64,000 nt of DNA, taken from Nocardioides speluncae. Its GTDB lineage: Bacteria > Actinomycetota > Actinomycetes > Propionibacteriales > Nocardioidaceae. Position numbers and translations under genes: made by a program. Shown here piece by piece: positions 1 through 9,301 of this stretch. Each line of letters begins with the position of its first letter. The stretch's first letter is position 1. The DNA lies in the NCBI RefSeq assembly GCF_003121585.1, contig NZ_QEOO01000001.1:124001-188000 (forward strand), given 5' to 3'. The notes below the pieces were generated by a model. That model searched no databases. It was given only the letters and a program-made list of their open reading frames with translations, and had not been told where the DNA came from.

Positions 1-1
1 C

Positions 2-469
2 GGCAACGCCTACCTGATGCTTCCGCTGCTGCCGCCCGGCGACGTCGCCGGATCGCCGGTGGAGGAGATCAACTACGACGCCGGCGAGCAGATCGGCTGG
101 CCCGGCTTCGCCGACACCTTCGAGGCGGCGTACGCCGAGCTGCCCACCGCCGAGCGCCCGCGGACCGTCGTGCTCACGGCGAACTACGGGCAGGCCGGCG
201 CGGTCAGCCGCTACACCTCGCTGCCGGTCTACAGCGGCCACAACAGCCTGCGCACCCTCGGCCCGCCGCCGGAGAGGTACGACGTGGTGCTCGCGGTCGG
301 CTACCCGCAGACCGCGCTCGGCGACTGGTTCGGCTCGTGCGACGAGGTCGGCCGCACGCCCACGCCGTACGGCCTGGAGAACGACGAGGCCGACACCCCG
401 GTCTACGTGTGCCGCGACCTCAGCGGCAGCTGGCGCGACCTGTGGCCGGAGATGGAGCGCACCGCCTGA
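2..469 (+). CDS. C-terminal part of a GT39/ArnT-like membrane glycosyltransferase (5' truncated)
   Basis: The reading frame is open from the window edge, so only about 155 C-terminal residues are seen. They form a soluble domain with no membrane helix. The run VVLTANYGQAGAV, then YSGHNS and GPPPERYDVVLAVG, matches the periplasmic C-terminal region of actinobacterial dolichyl-phosphate-mannose-type (GT39/PMT_2) glycosyltransferases, which carry a multi-helix membrane domain upstream. Those enzymes transfer sugars from polyprenyl-phosphate donors outside the membrane. Two cysteines (in GSCDEV and YVCRDL) may pair. The membrane domain lies outside the window, so the family call rests on the tail alone. 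Confidence 0.6.
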   Translation, partial: GNAYLMLPLLPPGDVAGSPVEEINYDAGEQIGWPGFADTFEAAYAELPTAERPRTVVLTANYGQAGAVSRYTSLPVYSGHNSLRTLGPPPERYDVVLAVGYPQTALGDWFGSCDEVGRTPTPYGLENDEADTPVYVCRDLSGSWRDLWPEMERTA

Positions 470-476
470 GGCGCGC

Positions 477-1487
477 TTAGCTGGTGCTCTCCGCGACGAC
501 CCGGCAGTCGTCGTTTCCGACGTAGCAGCGGATCGCCGGCTGCTCCGACGCCTCGGGGAGTACGACGAACGCGGTGCCGCTCTCCCACACGATCCGGCCG
601 GGCTCCAGGTCGGTCGGCCAGCCCAGCTGGTCGCCGTCTCCCGTGCCGTCGGCCGCGACCCGCAGGTCCGAGCCCTCGAACCAGGCCACCGCTCCGGTCG
701 GCGACCAGGCGGCCTGGGCGCCGTCGACCGCGTGGCCCTCACCGAGGCCGGCGGGATACGGCTCTCGGTAGTTCGTCGAGGTGTCGCTGGTGCTGACCAC
801 CAGGCCGGTGCCGCCGGTCGCCACCGACTCGACCTTGTCCGGCGTGTCGAGGACGTAGGTGTTCTTCTCCCGGTCCCAGGCCCAGAGCCGGCCGTCCGGT
901 GCGGCGATGTATGCGCGGGCGGAGCCGTCGAGAGCGACCGGCGCCGGGCCCTCCGGTCCGGGTGGGAACGGGAAGGCGGGCTGGCCGACCGCGCGTGCGG
1001 CAGAGAGGTCCCACACCAGCACGCCGGTGTGGGTCGGGAAGCGGCTGTCGGGGCTGAGTGGCCACACGGCGTACTTGGCGGCGGCGTCCACGACCGGCAC
1101 CGCCGAGGCGCCGGAGCCGAGCTCGGTCACCCGGCCGGTCCTGTCGATCCGGACCACGCGGCCGTCCAGCGTGCGGAGCAGGACGTCGGGGCCGGCGTCG
1201 ACCACATCGCCCCCGGGACCGCCGTACGGGATCGGCCGGCTGTCGGCGTACAGCGTGCCGTTGCTGAAGTGCGCGAGGGTGAGCGGGCCGGCACCGTCGA
1301 GGTCGGCGAGTACCGGGCCCGTGGCCTCGCCCGTCGAGTCGTCGTCGCCGCGTCCGAACCAGACTCCGGCCGCGGCCGCGGTCACCGCGATTGCGGCGAT
1401 GGCCACCAAGGCTCCGAAGGCGCGCAGATCCAGTCCGCGCCTGCTACGCGGTGCGACCCGCGCACCTCGGCTCCGTTGTTCTCGCAC
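477..1487 (-). CDS. Membrane-anchored beta-propeller-like protein of unknown function
   Basis: About 336 residues. A basic N-terminus (RSRRGLDLR) is followed by one hydrophobic helix (FGALVAIAAIAVTAAAAGVWF) and then an extracytoplasmic region. The exported part has repeated blade-like units (LRTLDGRVVRIDRTGRV, YIAAPDGRLWAWDREKN, GTGLVVSTSDTSTN), as in TolB/WD40-like propellers. Three cysteines near the C-terminus (IRCYVGNDDC) could form a disulphide. The GTG at 1487 was chosen because AGAAGGG lies about 8 nt upstream; longer in-frame extensions would run into the next gene. It ends 8 bp from the convergent glycosyltransferase gene. No catalytic motif was recognised. Confidence 0.6.
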   Translation of the reverse strand: MREQRSRGARVAPRSRRGLDLRAFGALVAIAAIAVTAAAAGVWFGRGDDDSTGEATGPVLADLDGAGPLTLAHFSNGTLYADSRPIPYGGPGGDVVDAGPDVLLRTLDGRVVRIDRTGRVTELGSGASAVPVVDAAAKYAVWPLSPDSRFPTHTGVLVWDLSAARAVGQPAFPFPPGPEGPAPVALDGSARAYIAAPDGRLWAWDREKNTYVLDTPDKVESVATGGTGLVVSTSDTSTNYREPYPAGLGEGHAVDGAQAAWSPTGAVAWFEGSDLRVAADGTGDGDQLGWPTDLEPGRIVWESGTAFVVLPEASEQPAIRCYVGNDDCRVVAESTS

Positions 1488-1578
1488 CCTCGAAACCCTT
1501 CTCAACCCCCCAACGCGGCAGGGTAGTCGCGAACCGCGATCCGCGACCTGCCTTTCCTCATCTCGGACGCTGAGTCCG

Positions 1579-2847
1579 CTACCTATGATCTGGCGACCAC
1601 TCCCACAGCGCCGAGATCGGCATCCCCCACAGTTTCTGTGCGTACTGATACCCGGAGTCGCTGGTGTTGAGTACGACGCCGCCGAGGAACCGGTCACCCG
1701 CATGATCGCGGAGCGTACGCAGGCCGCGGAAGTCGTCGCTCCGGTAGGTCCCGGATGCCTTCACCTCGATGCCGTAAAGGCGGCCGTCGGACAGCTCGAT
1801 GATGATGTCGACCTCCACTCCAGCTCGGGTTCGGTAGTGGCTCAGCCGGAAGTCGGTGTCGCTCCAGCCCCGCTGCTTGATCAATTCGGCGACGACGAGA
1901 CCCTCAAGGAGCGGTCCGAGGTGATCAGACCCGGTCAGGGAGACGAGAACGTCGTCGCTCACGTCAGCCAGGCGCATTGCTAGTGCGGGGTCGTTGACGA
2001 TGGTCTTGTGTCGGCCAGCTTCGCGCCGAGTGAGGTTCGGTGTCCACGGCGGCAGCGAGGACACCAGGAACAGCGTGTGAAGCGCATCGAGGTAAGCGGT
2101 CACGGACGTTGCCGGGATGCCGGCATCGCGGGCGACTCTCGCTTTGACCAGCTCTCCGCTCTGGTTGGCGGCGAGCAATCGAAGCACGGACAACAGCCGC
2201 CCCGGCTGCGGTGTGTCGAGGATCAGGGAGGCGTCGCGCTGCACGATCCGATCGAGATAGCTGTCTATCCACATCGTTCGCGGACGACCTGCCTGGTCGC
2301 GTAGCTCCGGATATCCACCCTGGCGCAATGCGGCGACATAGTCCGCACGCCCCCACGTGGACGCGAAGTCCGGCGCCAACCTCAACGCGTCGAGTCGGCT
2401 CACGAAGTCGTCCGAAGTACCGGTCAGCTCGCCTTGGCTGAGACCGTGGAGCTTGAGTGTCACTGCGCGTCCCGCGAGGCTGTCTGGCGTCCGTTCCAGC
2501 CGCAACAGGTCGGACGAGCCGGTCAGCAGAAACCGGCCCGGCCGGCGATCTCGGTCTACCGAGGCCTTGAGGGGGAGGATCAGCCGCGGCACACGTTGGA
2601 TCTCATCGATGAGCAAGGTGCCGTCGTGGAACTGCTCGGCGAACGAGGTGGGGTCGGTATGCGTGGCGGTCTCGGTCCGCGGGTCATCGAGGGTGACGCT
2701 CCGGGAGCGTCGCCCGTCGATCAGCATCTGCGCGAACGTGCTCTTGCCGACCTGACGTGCGCCCTCGACCACCACGATCGGAAACGCATCCAGCACTTCG
2801 GTCGCGACCTTGTGCAGGTGACGAGGAATCAGGTCATTGCTGCCCAT
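1579..2847 (-). CDS. AAA-type ATPase with C-terminal DUF4143 domain
   Basis: 422 residues. The P-loop GARQVGKST is at residues 29-37, Walker B is in LLIDEIQRVP, and a sensor-like stretch RFLLTGSSDL follows. This is the AAA_14 module. The C-terminal third is DUF4143, with VDIIIE and YGIEVKAS spaced as in PD-(D/E)XK nuclease-like folds. Such proteins are widespread accessory genes. Their cellular role is poorly defined, and some are discussed as defence or toxin-antitoxin-like. ATG 2847 (MGSNDLIPRHL) was chosen. The frame stays open upstream, but that extension runs through a noncoding 22-bp-period repeat array. It is co-directional with arginine deiminase and 128 bp downstream of it. Confidence 0.85.
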   Translation of the reverse strand: MGSNDLIPRHLHKVATEVLDAFPIVVVEGARQVGKSTFAQMLIDGRRSRSVTLDDPRTETATHTDPTSFAEQFHDGTLLIDEIQRVPRLILPLKASVDRDRRPGRFLLTGSSDLLRLERTPDSLAGRAVTLKLHGLSQGELTGTSDDFVSRLDALRLAPDFASTWGRADYVAALRQGGYPELRDQAGRPRTMWIDSYLDRIVQRDASLILDTPQPGRLLSVLRLLAANQSGELVKARVARDAGIPATSVTAYLDALHTLFLVSSLPPWTPNLTRREAGRHKTIVNDPALAMRLADVSDDVLVSLTGSDHLGPLLEGLVVAELIKQRGWSDTDFRLSHYRTRAGVEVDIIIELSDGRLYGIEVKASGTYRSDDFRGLRTLRDHAGDRFLGGVVLNTSDSGYQYAQKLWGMPISALWEWSPDHR

Positions 2848-2870
2848 GAGCGTTGATCGTAGCCGTGGGC

Positions 2871-2971
2871 CGTAGATTTGCCGACTCCAACTCGTAGGTT
2901 TGCCGCGCTTCGTTCGTAGGTTTGCCGGCTCCAACTCGTAGGTTTGCCGGGCTCTGGTCGTAGGTTTGCGG
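2871..2971. repeat. Five-copy iteron-like direct repeat, exact 22-bp period
   Basis: The 13-mer CGTAGGTTTGCCG begins at 2871, 2893, 2915, 2937 and 2959. The first copy has one change (CGTAGATTTGCCG) and the last reads CGTAGGTTTGCGG. The four 9-bp spacers differ, although ACTCCAACT and GCTCCAACT are nearly the same. The 22-bp spacing equals two helical turns, so all copies face one side of the DNA. The array fills the space between arginine deiminase and the ATPase start and lies 24 bp upstream of that start. It fits a multi-site operator or iteron better than coding sequence. Confidence 0.85.
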
Positions 2972-2975
2972 TCCC

Positions 2976-4202
2976 TTAGTTCAACGGCTCACGGGAGACG
3001 GGACAGCTCATGCAGCGCGGGCCGCCGCGGCCGGAGCCGAGCTCGGAGCCGGCGATCCGGACCACCTCGATGCCGGCGGCCTCGAGGCGGGCGTTGGTCT
3101 CGTCGTTGCGCTCGTAGGCGACCGCAACGCGGGGCGCGATCGCGAGGGTGTTGTTGCCGTCGTCCCACTGCTCCCGCTCGGCGGTGACCGGGTCCAGGCC
3201 GGTGTCGATCTGGTGCAGGGTGTCGATGTGCATCGCCTTGGCGGCGGCGACCAGGAACGGCTCGGCGGAGGCGACGTCGAGTTGCAGGTCGGCCGGGGAC
3301 TCGCCGACCTCGCCGACGGTCACGGCGTACGCCCGGAGCGAGTCGGCCACGTTCGGGTACATCACGATCTTGTCGGTGTCGACCATCGTGCACACCGTGT
3401 CCAGGTGCATGGTGGCCCGCTCCTGCGCGATGGGTACGGCGAGCACGGTGTGCGCGAGACCGGCGTGGAAGACCTGGCGGGCCAGCCGCTCGACGCCGGC
3501 CGGCGTGGTCCGCTCGCCGACGCCGACCGCGATCACGCCCGGCGCCATCAGCAGTACGTCGCCGCCCTCGACGTGCTCGAAGTGCCAGCCGTGGATCTTG
3601 CGGGTGCCCTCCGGCACGTCGCGGAAGCGCGGGTGCTCGGTGTAGATCAGCTCGGTCAGCTGCGTCTCCCGCGCCCGCGCTGGCATCGCGAGGGAGGTGA
3701 TCGCCACCCGGTCCCTGATCCACACCGACGAGTCGCGGGTGAACAGCAGGTTCGGCAGCGGGTCGATCAGGAAGTCGTCATGGGCGAGCAGGCTGGTGAC
3801 CAGGCCGTGGCCGCCGCCGACCTCGTCGTTGCGGATGCCCGCCGTGAGGTACGACGCCAGCTCGGCCGGGCTGGCGTCGTGCAGCGCGCCGGCCAGGTAG
3901 GCGCGCAACGTGTCGCCGAGGTGCAGCCCGGACAGGGCGGTGGTGATCGCGAGGTTGCGGGCGATGTCGCTGTCAAGCGCCTCGACCAGCAGCTCGGTCA
4001 GGTAGAGGACCTCGACGCCCCGGTCGCGTAGCGCCGCCGCGAACGCGTCGTGCTCGTCCTGGGCCCGGCTCACCCACGGGATGCCGTCGAAGAGCAGCCG
4101 GTCGTTGTTGCGCGGCGTGAGCCGCTTCAGTTCCGGGCCGGGCCGGTGCAGCATCACCGTCTTCAGCCGGCCGACCTCGCTGTCGACGCCGTGAGATTCC
4201 AT
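2976..4202 (-). CDS. arcA: Arginine deiminase
   Basis: 408 residues, the usual length. It converts L-arginine to citrulline and ammonia, the first step of the arginine deiminase pathway. The N-terminus [20 protein letters not shown], the [14 protein letters not shown] block, the internal [11 protein letters not shown] and [12 protein letters not shown] blocks and the C-terminal GGPRCMSCP are family hallmarks. Cys397 (first Cys of RCMSC) aligns with the catalytic nucleophile, Cys406, of the Pseudomonas enzyme. No arcB or arcC neighbour is present, so the gene stands alone here. It is divergent from the GH95 gene across 154 bp. Confidence 0.95.
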   Translation of the reverse strand: MESHGVDSEVGRLKTVMLHRPGPELKRLTPRNNDRLLFDGIPWVSRAQDEHDAFAAALRDRGVEVLYLTELLVEALDSDIARNLAITTALSGLHLGDTLRAYLAGALHDASPAELASYLTAGIRNDEVGGGHGLVTSLLAHDDFLIDPLPNLLFTRDSSVWIRDRVAITSLAMPARARETQLTELIYTEHPRFRDVPEGTRKIHGWHFEHVEGGDVLLMAPGVIAVGVGERTTPAGVERLARQVFHAGLAHTVLAVPIAQERATMHLDTVCTMVDTDKIVMYPNVADSLRAYAVTVGEVGESPADLQLDVASAEPFLVAAAKAMHIDTLHQIDTGLDPVTAEREQWDDGNNTLAIAPRVAVAYERNDETNARLEAAGIEVVRIAGSELGSGRGGPRCMSCPVSREPLN

Positions 4203-4290
4203 GGAGGGACTCTAGAACCTCCAGCCCAACAGACGGAGTCGAGCTCTAGACATCGGATATCTGGTCCGGCATTCTGGGTGCGCGCAGCGC

Positions 4291-4304
4291 GTGACCGCCA
4301 TCAC
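4291..4304. promoter_or_regulatory. CRP/GlxR-like palindrome upstream of GH95
   Basis: GTGACCGCCATCAC fits GTGA-N6-TCAC, the core of CRP/GlxR-family sites. It is centred about 60 bp before the chosen GH95 start, in the divergent arcA/GH95 region. Similar sites precede the lipase, the cellobiose-type operon and GH20 in this window. Binding is inferred. Confidence 0.5.
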
Positions 4305-4356
4305 ATCGCGTTGCGCCTAACGAATACCTCCGATGACTGCCACGAGTGAGGGTGCC

Positions 4357-7300
4357 ATGACCGACCAGTTCCGTCTCGACCGACGCGGTGTGCTGAAGGC
4401 AGGAGGCGCGGCAGCCGCCGTCTCTCTCGCGTACGGCGCCGTCGGGGCCGCCGCGCCCGCCGCCGCTGGCCCGCGCTCCGGATCCCTGGTCTGGCCGCGG
4501 CTGTCGCCGAACTCGCTCTGGTACGGCAAGCCCGCGACCGACTGGCAGCGTCAGGCGCTCCCGCTGGGCAACGGCCGGCTAGGCGCGATGTTGTTCGGCG
4601 GCAGTACCCAGGAGCGGATCCAGTTCAACGAGGAGAGCCTTTGGGGTGGCGTCAACGACTACGACAACGCGCTGATGGGCCAGCCCGACGGCGCCTTCGA
4701 CACCAGCGTCACCGGCTTCGGCTCCTACCGGAACTTCGGCGACCTGCGGGTCACCTTCGGCGGCACCGTCGAGGTGACCGCGCCGGGCGGCCCGTACCAG
4801 GACTCCAACAGCAACGAGAGCATCGCCCAGACCTACGACGGCAACCCCCGGACCAAGTGGTGCATCATCGGCCCGCCGGCCGAGGTGCTGTGGCAGGTGA
4901 GCCTGCCGGAGCCGGTCGCCGTCTCCTCCTACTCGCTGACCAGCGCGAACGACGTACCCGCGCGCGACCCGCAGACCTGGACCTTTGCCGGCTCGGCCGA
5001 CGGCGTGACCTGGCAGGTGCTGGACAGCCAGGCGCTGGCGGCGCCGTTCGAGCAGCGGTTCCAGAAGAAGACGTTCGAGTTCACCAACACCACCGCCTAC
5101 TCCTACTACCGGTTCACGTTCGAGCCGAAGGCCGGCGTCAGCCACTTCCAGGTGGGCGAGGTCGGGATCGGCGGCGTGGAGCTCCAGGGCGGCCAGGCGG
5201 TCTATGTCTCGTCGCCGAGCGGTGGCGACCTGTGGGCCACGGTCGACGGTGAGCCGGGTACGGCGTGGCGGGTGCGCCACGGCGGCGACAAGGTCAGCTG
5301 GCAGGCCGACCTGCCCAGCGGCGTCGCGCTGACGTCGTACCGGATCACCAGCGGTCCCGGCTCCCGCGACCAGGACCCGGTCGGCTGGACGCTGGCGGGC
5401 TCGACCGACGGCCTGGCCTGGGTCGACCTCGACGAGCGCACGGAGCGGTTCGCCGCTGCCGGCGAGACAAAGTCCTTCTCGGTGACGGTGCCGGTCGCGT
5501 ACCCGGCGTACCGGCTCACCCTGCGCCCGAAGGCCGGGTCCGACTACGTCCAGGTCGCCGGCATCGAGCTCGCCGGCGCGGACTTCGACACCGCAGAGCG
5601 CGAGGTGCTCGCCGACTACCAGCGCGCCCTGGACCCGACGATCGGCATCCAGGTGACCCGGTACGCCGAGCGCGGGCACCGGGTGCTGCGGGAGGCGTTC
5701 GCGAGCAAGGCCGCGGACTGCCTGATCCTCCAGTACCGCACCGACGACCCCGACGGGCTGTCCGGCACGATCGCGCTCGCCTCCGCCCAGCCCGACACCC
5801 CGACCACCGTTGACGCCGACGGCCGCCGGCTCGGCTTCGCCGGCGTGATGGCCAACGACCTCAAGCACGCCTGCGCGGTCCGCGTCGTGCCGACCGACGG
5901 CACCGTCAGCAAGGACGGGACCGCGACCCGGTTCACGGGCTGCAGCACGCTCACCGTCTACCTGGACGCCCGCACCGACTACGCCATGAACGCCGCTGCC
6001 GGCTGGCGCGGCGAGGACCCCGCGCCGCGGGTGGCCGCCACCCTCGCGGCCGCCGTGGGCCAGGACTACTCGACGCTGCGGAGCAAGCAGGCCGCCTGGG
6101 TCCGCGAGCAGCTGTCGCGGGCCACGGTGACCTGGGGCGCGACCGCCGCCGCCGTCGCCGCGCTGCCCACCGACCTGCGCCGGGTCCGGTACGCCGCGGG
6201 CGCTGAGGACCCGAGCCTGGAGCAGCTGATGTTCGACTACGGCCGCTACCTGCTGATCAGCTCCTCGCAGCCGGGCGACCTGCCCGCCAACCTGCAGGGC
6301 GTGTGGAACGACAGCAACCAGCCGCCGTGGGCCTCGGACTACCACACCAACATCAACGTGCAGATGAACTACTGGGCCGCGGAGACCACGAACCTGTCGA
6401 ACACGCACCGGCCGCTGGTCGACTTCGTCGAGCAGGTCGCCGTACCCAGCCGGGTGGCCACCCGCAACACCTTCGGCGCCGAGACCCGCGGCTGGACCGC
6501 GCGGACCAGCCAGAGCATCTTCGGCGGCAACGCGTGGGAGTGGAACACGGTCTCCAGCGCCTGGTACATGCAGCACGTCTACGAGCACTACGCCTTCAGC
6601 CAGGACCGCGAGTTCCTCCGCGACCAGGGTTATCCGCTGGTCAAGGAGATCTGCCAGTTCTGGGAGGACCGCCTCATCGAGAATGACGAGGGCCTGCTGG
6701 TCGCCCCCGACGGCTGGTCGCCCGAGCACGGGCCGCGCGAGGACGGCGTGATGCACGACCAGCAGATCATCTGGGACCTGTTCAGCAACTACCTCGAGCT
6801 CGCCCAGGCGCTCGACGTCGACCGCGACTACCAGGCCCGGGTCACCGAGATGAGGGACCGGCTGGCGCCGAACAAGGTCGGCCGGTGGGGTCAGCTGCAG
6901 GAGTGGCAGACCGACCGCGACGACCCCAACGACATCCACCGGCACACCTCGCACCTGTTCGCCGTCTACCCGGGCCGGCAGATCACCCCGGCCGGTACGC
7001 CGGAGCTCGCGGCCGCCGCCGTGGTCTCGCTCAAGGCGCGCTGCGGCGAGAAGGAGGGGGTCCCGTTCACCGCGGCCACCGTCTCCGGCGATAGCCGCCG
7101 GTCGTGGACCTGGCCGTGGCGGTGCGCGCTGTTCGCGCGGCTCGGCGACGGCCACCGGGCCCGGATCATGCTGCGCGGCCTGCTCACCTACAACACGCTG
7201 CCGAACCTGTTTTGCGACCACCCGCCGTTCCAGATGGACGGCAACTTCGGCATCCCGGGCGCGGTCACCGAGATGCTGCTGCAGAGCCACGACGGCGCCA

Positions 7301-7506
7301 TCTCACTGCTCCCCGCCTGCCCCGCGGAGTGGTCGGCCGGCCAGTTCACCGGGCTCCGGGCGCGGGGAGGCTACGAGGTGAGCGCGACCTGGCGCGGCGG
7401 CCGGGTGACGTCGTACACGATCGTCGCGGACCGCGTGCACTCGCGCGCGAAGGTGAAGGTCCGGGTCAACGGCAAGGAGGTCTGGGTCCGGCCTGCGAGC
7501 GGCTAG
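4357..7506 (+). CDS. Tat-exported GH95 alpha-L-fucosidase with two discoidin-like domains
   Basis: About 1049 residues. It starts with a Tat signal ([11 protein letters not shown], then an Ala-rich helix). ATG 4357 was preferred because GAGGG precedes it; ATG 4333 lacks a ribosome-binding site. The GH95 N-domain signature [20 protein letters not shown] is followed by two F5/8-type C (discoidin-like) modules, roughly residues 140-265 and 280-400. The rest of the N-domain and the (alpha/alpha)6 catalytic domain come after these. The block NLQGVWNDS and [10 protein letters not shown] contains the conserved Asn pair of GH95, and [10 protein letters not shown] and [10 protein letters not shown] also match. 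The enzyme should release alpha-L-fucose (or L-galactose) from exported glycans. Its 3' end overlaps the convergent transporter gene by 4 bp. Confidence 0.88.
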   Translation: MTDQFRLDRRGVLKAGGAAAAVSLAYGAVGAAAPAAAGPRSGSLVWPRLSPNSLWYGKPATDWQRQALPLGNGRLGAMLFGGSTQERIQFNEESLWGGVNDYDNALMGQPDGAFDTSVTGFGSYRNFGDLRVTFGGTVEVTAPGGPYQDSNSNESIAQTYDGNPRTKWCIIGPPAEVLWQVSLPEPVAVSSYSLTSANDVPARDPQTWTFAGSADGVTWQVLDSQALAAPFEQRFQKKTFEFTNTTAYSYYRFTFEPKAGVSHFQVGEVGIGGVELQGGQAVYVSSPSGGDLWATVDGEPGTAWRVRHGGDKVSWQADLPSGVALTSYRITSGPGSRDQDPVGWTLAGSTDGLAWVDLDERTERFAAAGETKSFSVTVPVAYPAYRLTLRPKAGSDYVQVAGIELAGADFDTAEREVLADYQRALDPTIGIQVTRYAERGHRVLREAFASKAADCLILQYRTDDPDGLSGTIALASAQPDTPTTVDADGRRLGFAGVMANDLKHACAVRVVPTDGTVSKDGTATRFTGCSTLTVYLDARTDYAMNAAAGWRGEDPAPRVAATLAAAVGQDYSTLRSKQAAWVREQLSRATVTWGATAAAVAALPTDLRRVRYAAGAEDPSLEQLMFDYGRYLLISSSQPGDLPANLQGVWNDSNQPPWASDYHTNINVQMNYWAAETTNLSNTHRPLVDFVEQVAVPSRVATRNTFGAETRGWTARTSQSIFGGNAWEWNTVSSAWYMQHVYEHYAFSQDREFLRDQGYPLVKEICQFWEDRLIENDEGLLVAPDGWSPEHGPREDGVMHDQQIIWDLFSNYLELAQALDVDRDYQARVTEMRDRLAPNKVGRWGQLQEWQTDRDDPNDIHRHTSHLFAVYPGRQITPAGTPELAAAAVVSLKARCGEKEGVPFTAATVSGDSRRSWTWPWRCALFARLGDGHRARIMLRGLLTYNTLPNLFCDHPPFQMDGNFGIPGAVTEMLLQSHDGAISLLPACPAEWSAGQFTGLRARGGYEVSATWRGGRVTSYTIVADRVHSRAKVKVRVNGKEVWVRPASG

Positions 7507-8102
7507 GCCACCAGCTCGTACACCGTCAGCGCGGCCAGCGCCAGACAGACGAGCGCGCCGAGCTGGTGCAGCAGGCTGAGCCGGACGTGGTTGAGCAGCA
7601 CCCGGCCGACGAGTACGGCGAGCCCGGAGACCGTCAGCAGCGCCACGAAGGCGCCGACGAAGACGCTGGCGGGCGCGTCGTACTTGGCCACCAGCGAGAG
7701 CGTCAGCAGCTGCGACAGGTCGCCCCACTCGGCCGCGAACAGCACCAGGAAGCAGGTCAGCACGATCCGGAAGCCGTGCGCCTCACCGGCCTTCGCGGCG
7801 TACTCGCGCTCCGTCTCGGCCTCCTCGGCGTCGGCCTCGCGCGACTCGCGATAGAGCAGAACCGCGCCGACTAGGAACATCACCGCAGCCGCGACCCGGA
7901 CCACGTCGGTGGGCAGCAGTCCGGCCACCCCGCCGATCGCCACCGCGATCCCGGTCTGGACGGCGAACGCCAGGCCTACGCCCAGCCACACCAGCGGGCC
8001 GGGATAGCGGGTGGACAGCACCAGCGTCGCGATGAAGGTCTTGTCCGGCAGCTCCACCACGAAGATCGCGGCAAAGGCCAGGGCGACGACGATGGGGTCC
8101 AC
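7503..8102 (-). CDS. GDT1/TMEM165 (UPF0016) family cation transporter
   Basis: 199 residues with about six membrane helices in two inverted halves. Each half carries the family signature: [12 protein letters not shown] near the N-terminus and [13 protein letters not shown] in the second half, i.e. the E-x-G-D-(K/R)-(T/S)-type ion-binding motif (ELPDKT and EWGDLS here). A charged cytoplasmic loop ([17 protein letters not shown]) separates them. Bacterial members export Mn2+, and eukaryotic ones move Mn2+/Ca2+ against H+. The start is GTG 8102, and no ribosome-binding site is evident. A 13-bp perfect stem covers the start codon. Confidence 0.85.
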   Translation of the reverse strand: MDPIVVALAFAAIFVVELPDKTFIATLVLSTRYPGPLVWLGVGLAFAVQTGIAVAIGGVAGLLPTDVVRVAAAVMFLVGAVLLYRESREADAEEAETEREYAAKAGEAHGFRIVLTCFLVLFAAEWGDLSQLLTLSLVAKYDAPASVFVGAFVALLTVSGLAVLVGRVLLNHVRLSLLHQLGALVCLALAALTVYELVA

Positions 8103-8138
8103 GGTCGCCGACGATACGTGGACAGTCGTCGGCGACCG
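8102..8138 (-). promoter_or_regulatory. Start-codon hairpin of the GDT1-family gene
   Basis: Positions 8102-8114 and 8126-8138 are perfectly complementary (13 bp) around an 11-nt loop. The downstream arm ends on the first base of the GTG start. In the transcript this would occlude initiation, consistent with RNA-level control by a ligand, ion or protein. Which signal, if any, is unknown. Confidence 0.6.
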
Positions 8139-8163
8139 CGGCCCCTACCCCACCGGCAGCTTG

Positions 8164-8323
8164 AGGAGTGTGCTGAAGGATCCGCCGTGCTGCGCGGCGC
8201 CCGGCACGCACGCTGGCTGCGTTGGCGTCGGTCGACGGGCCACCGGCCCGCCTCCCTCCGCCGCCTTGCCAGCGCACGCACCGGACACCGCCCAGCGACA
8301 GCCGGATCCTTCAGCACACTCCT
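8164..8323. repeat. 160-bp MITE-like unit with 21-bp perfect terminal inverted repeats
   Basis: Positions 8164-8184 (AGGAGTGTGCTGAAGGATCC plus G) are the exact reverse complement of 8303-8323. The 118 bp between them contain the dispersed 62-bp palindrome listed separately. The unit sits directly after the lipase stop and before the transporter leader, and could also terminate transcription. No clear target-site duplication is visible. Confidence 0.6.
8212..8273. repeat. Dispersed 62-bp palindromic repeat, copy 1
   Basis: It begins GCTGGCTGCGTTGGCG and ends CCGCCTTGCCAGC, with GACGGGCCACCGGCCCGCC at the centre. It matches 24885-24946 at most positions over the full 62 bp. The ends and centre can fold as an imperfect hairpin. 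This copy is intergenic. Confidence 0.7.
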
Positions 8324-8332
8324 GTGGAGTGA

Positions 8333-9283
8333 CTAGAGGAACTGCACCCCGAAGTCGCGGCACTGCGGCTGGAAGCTCGCCGGACCGTCGGAGAGCGCGT
8401 TCAGCGTGAGCTGCATGGTCGGGCCGTCGTTGAACACCCCGACGTGGCCGGCCTGGTCCCACGGGCACTTGTCCTGCAGGAGGATGTTGGTGACGCCCGG
8501 CCCCTCCAGTACCTGCGAGGTGTACGGCGTGACCACCCGGTCCTGCTTGGTGTAGATCACGGTGTACTTCGGCCCGGCCGGGACCTGGTTGCCGTCGGCC
8601 CACAGCTCCCTGGTGTAGTCGCTGGCGTAGGTCTGGTCGGTGGCGCCGGGGAACTGCAGCAGGTTCGCCACCCCGGTGACGAAGCCGAGTAGGCCGAGGG
8701 TGTCGGCGAGGGTCGCGAGGCCGTTGAGCGTGGTGCCGTGCGAGGACGGCGCCCAGCCGACGTAGTGGGCCACCTCGGACGCGCCACCGAGCTTCTTGAT
8801 GTACCACATCGGCGCGTTGCCGCCGCCCGAGTGGCCGACGATGTCGACCTTGTCCGCGCCGGTCGCCGCCTGCACCCGCTCCACGAACGCATCGAGCTCG
8901 GCCGCCGCGGTCTTGAGCGGGGCCAGCCCGCCGACCCGCCCGAGCGACGCCGCGTTCAGGCCGTGGGTGAACCCGAAGACGCAGTAGCCGTTGTTCTTCA
9001 GCCTCGGGCTGAGCTTGACGAAGTTGGCGCCGATGTTGGCGAACGTGCCCGGCAGCAGGATCACCGGGTTCGGGTGCGCCGCGGTGGGCTGGCAGTCCCA
9101 GTCGTTGCCGCCGCGCAGCGCGTTCGGCGCGAAGGCGTAGTTGTAGCCGGCCTCGATCAGGCCGCCCTCCGGCAGCGGTGCGGCCTGTGCCGCCGGTGAC
9201 GTGCCGACGGCGAGCGCGACTGTGGTGGCGGCGGCAGCGACGAGCGTGCCGGCGCGGCGCACCAGGGTGATGGGTGTAGTCAT
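8333..9283 (-). CDS. Secreted class 2 triacylglycerol lipase/esterase
   Basis: 316 residues. A Sec signal peptide (about residues 1-35, ending AAQA) leads into an alpha/beta-hydrolase. NPVILLPGTF is the oxyanion-loop strand and DIVGHSGGGNAP is the nucleophile elbow with Ser152. An acid residue is likely in YTKQDRVVTPY, and the His in QAGHVGVF. The layout matches actinobacterial lipase_2 (PF01674) enzymes, which hydrolyse acylglycerols outside the cell. Cysteines in DWDCQP, GYCVF, DKCPW and QPQCRD suggest disulphides. Two tandem CRP-like palindromes precede the start. Confidence 0.85.
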   Translation of the reverse strand: MTTPITLVRRAGTLVAAAATTVALAVGTSPAAQAAPLPEGGLIEAGYNYAFAPNALRGGNDWDCQPTAAHPNPVILLPGTFANIGANFVKLSPRLKNNGYCVFGFTHGLNAASLGRVGGLAPLKTAAAELDAFVERVQAATGADKVDIVGHSGGGNAPMWYIKKLGGASEVAHYVGWAPSSHGTTLNGLATLADTLGLLGFVTGVANLLQFPGATDQTYASDYTRELWADGNQVPAGPKYTVIYTKQDRVVTPYTSQVLEGPGVTNILLQDKCPWDQAGHVGVFNDGPTMQLTLNALSDGPASFQPQCRDFGVQFL

Positions 9284-9301
9284 TGGTCTCCCTCCCGAGA
9301 C

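Noticed and set aside
2871..2971. Possible CRISPR array
   Set aside because: Repeats are 13 bp with 9-bp spacers, far too short, two spacers are nearly the same, and no cas genes are near.
4579..7290. Very long open frame (903 codons) on the minus strand opposite GH95
   Set aside because: Its translation is low-complexity Arg/Ala/Val/Gly with no domain, a normal consequence of high-GC codon bias on the strand opposite a long real gene.
8103..8332. yybP-ykoY manganese riboswitch in the transporter leader
   Set aside because: A GGGGTAG stretch is suggestive, but the rest of the conserved core is not recognisable by eye. Only the start-codon hairpin is supported.
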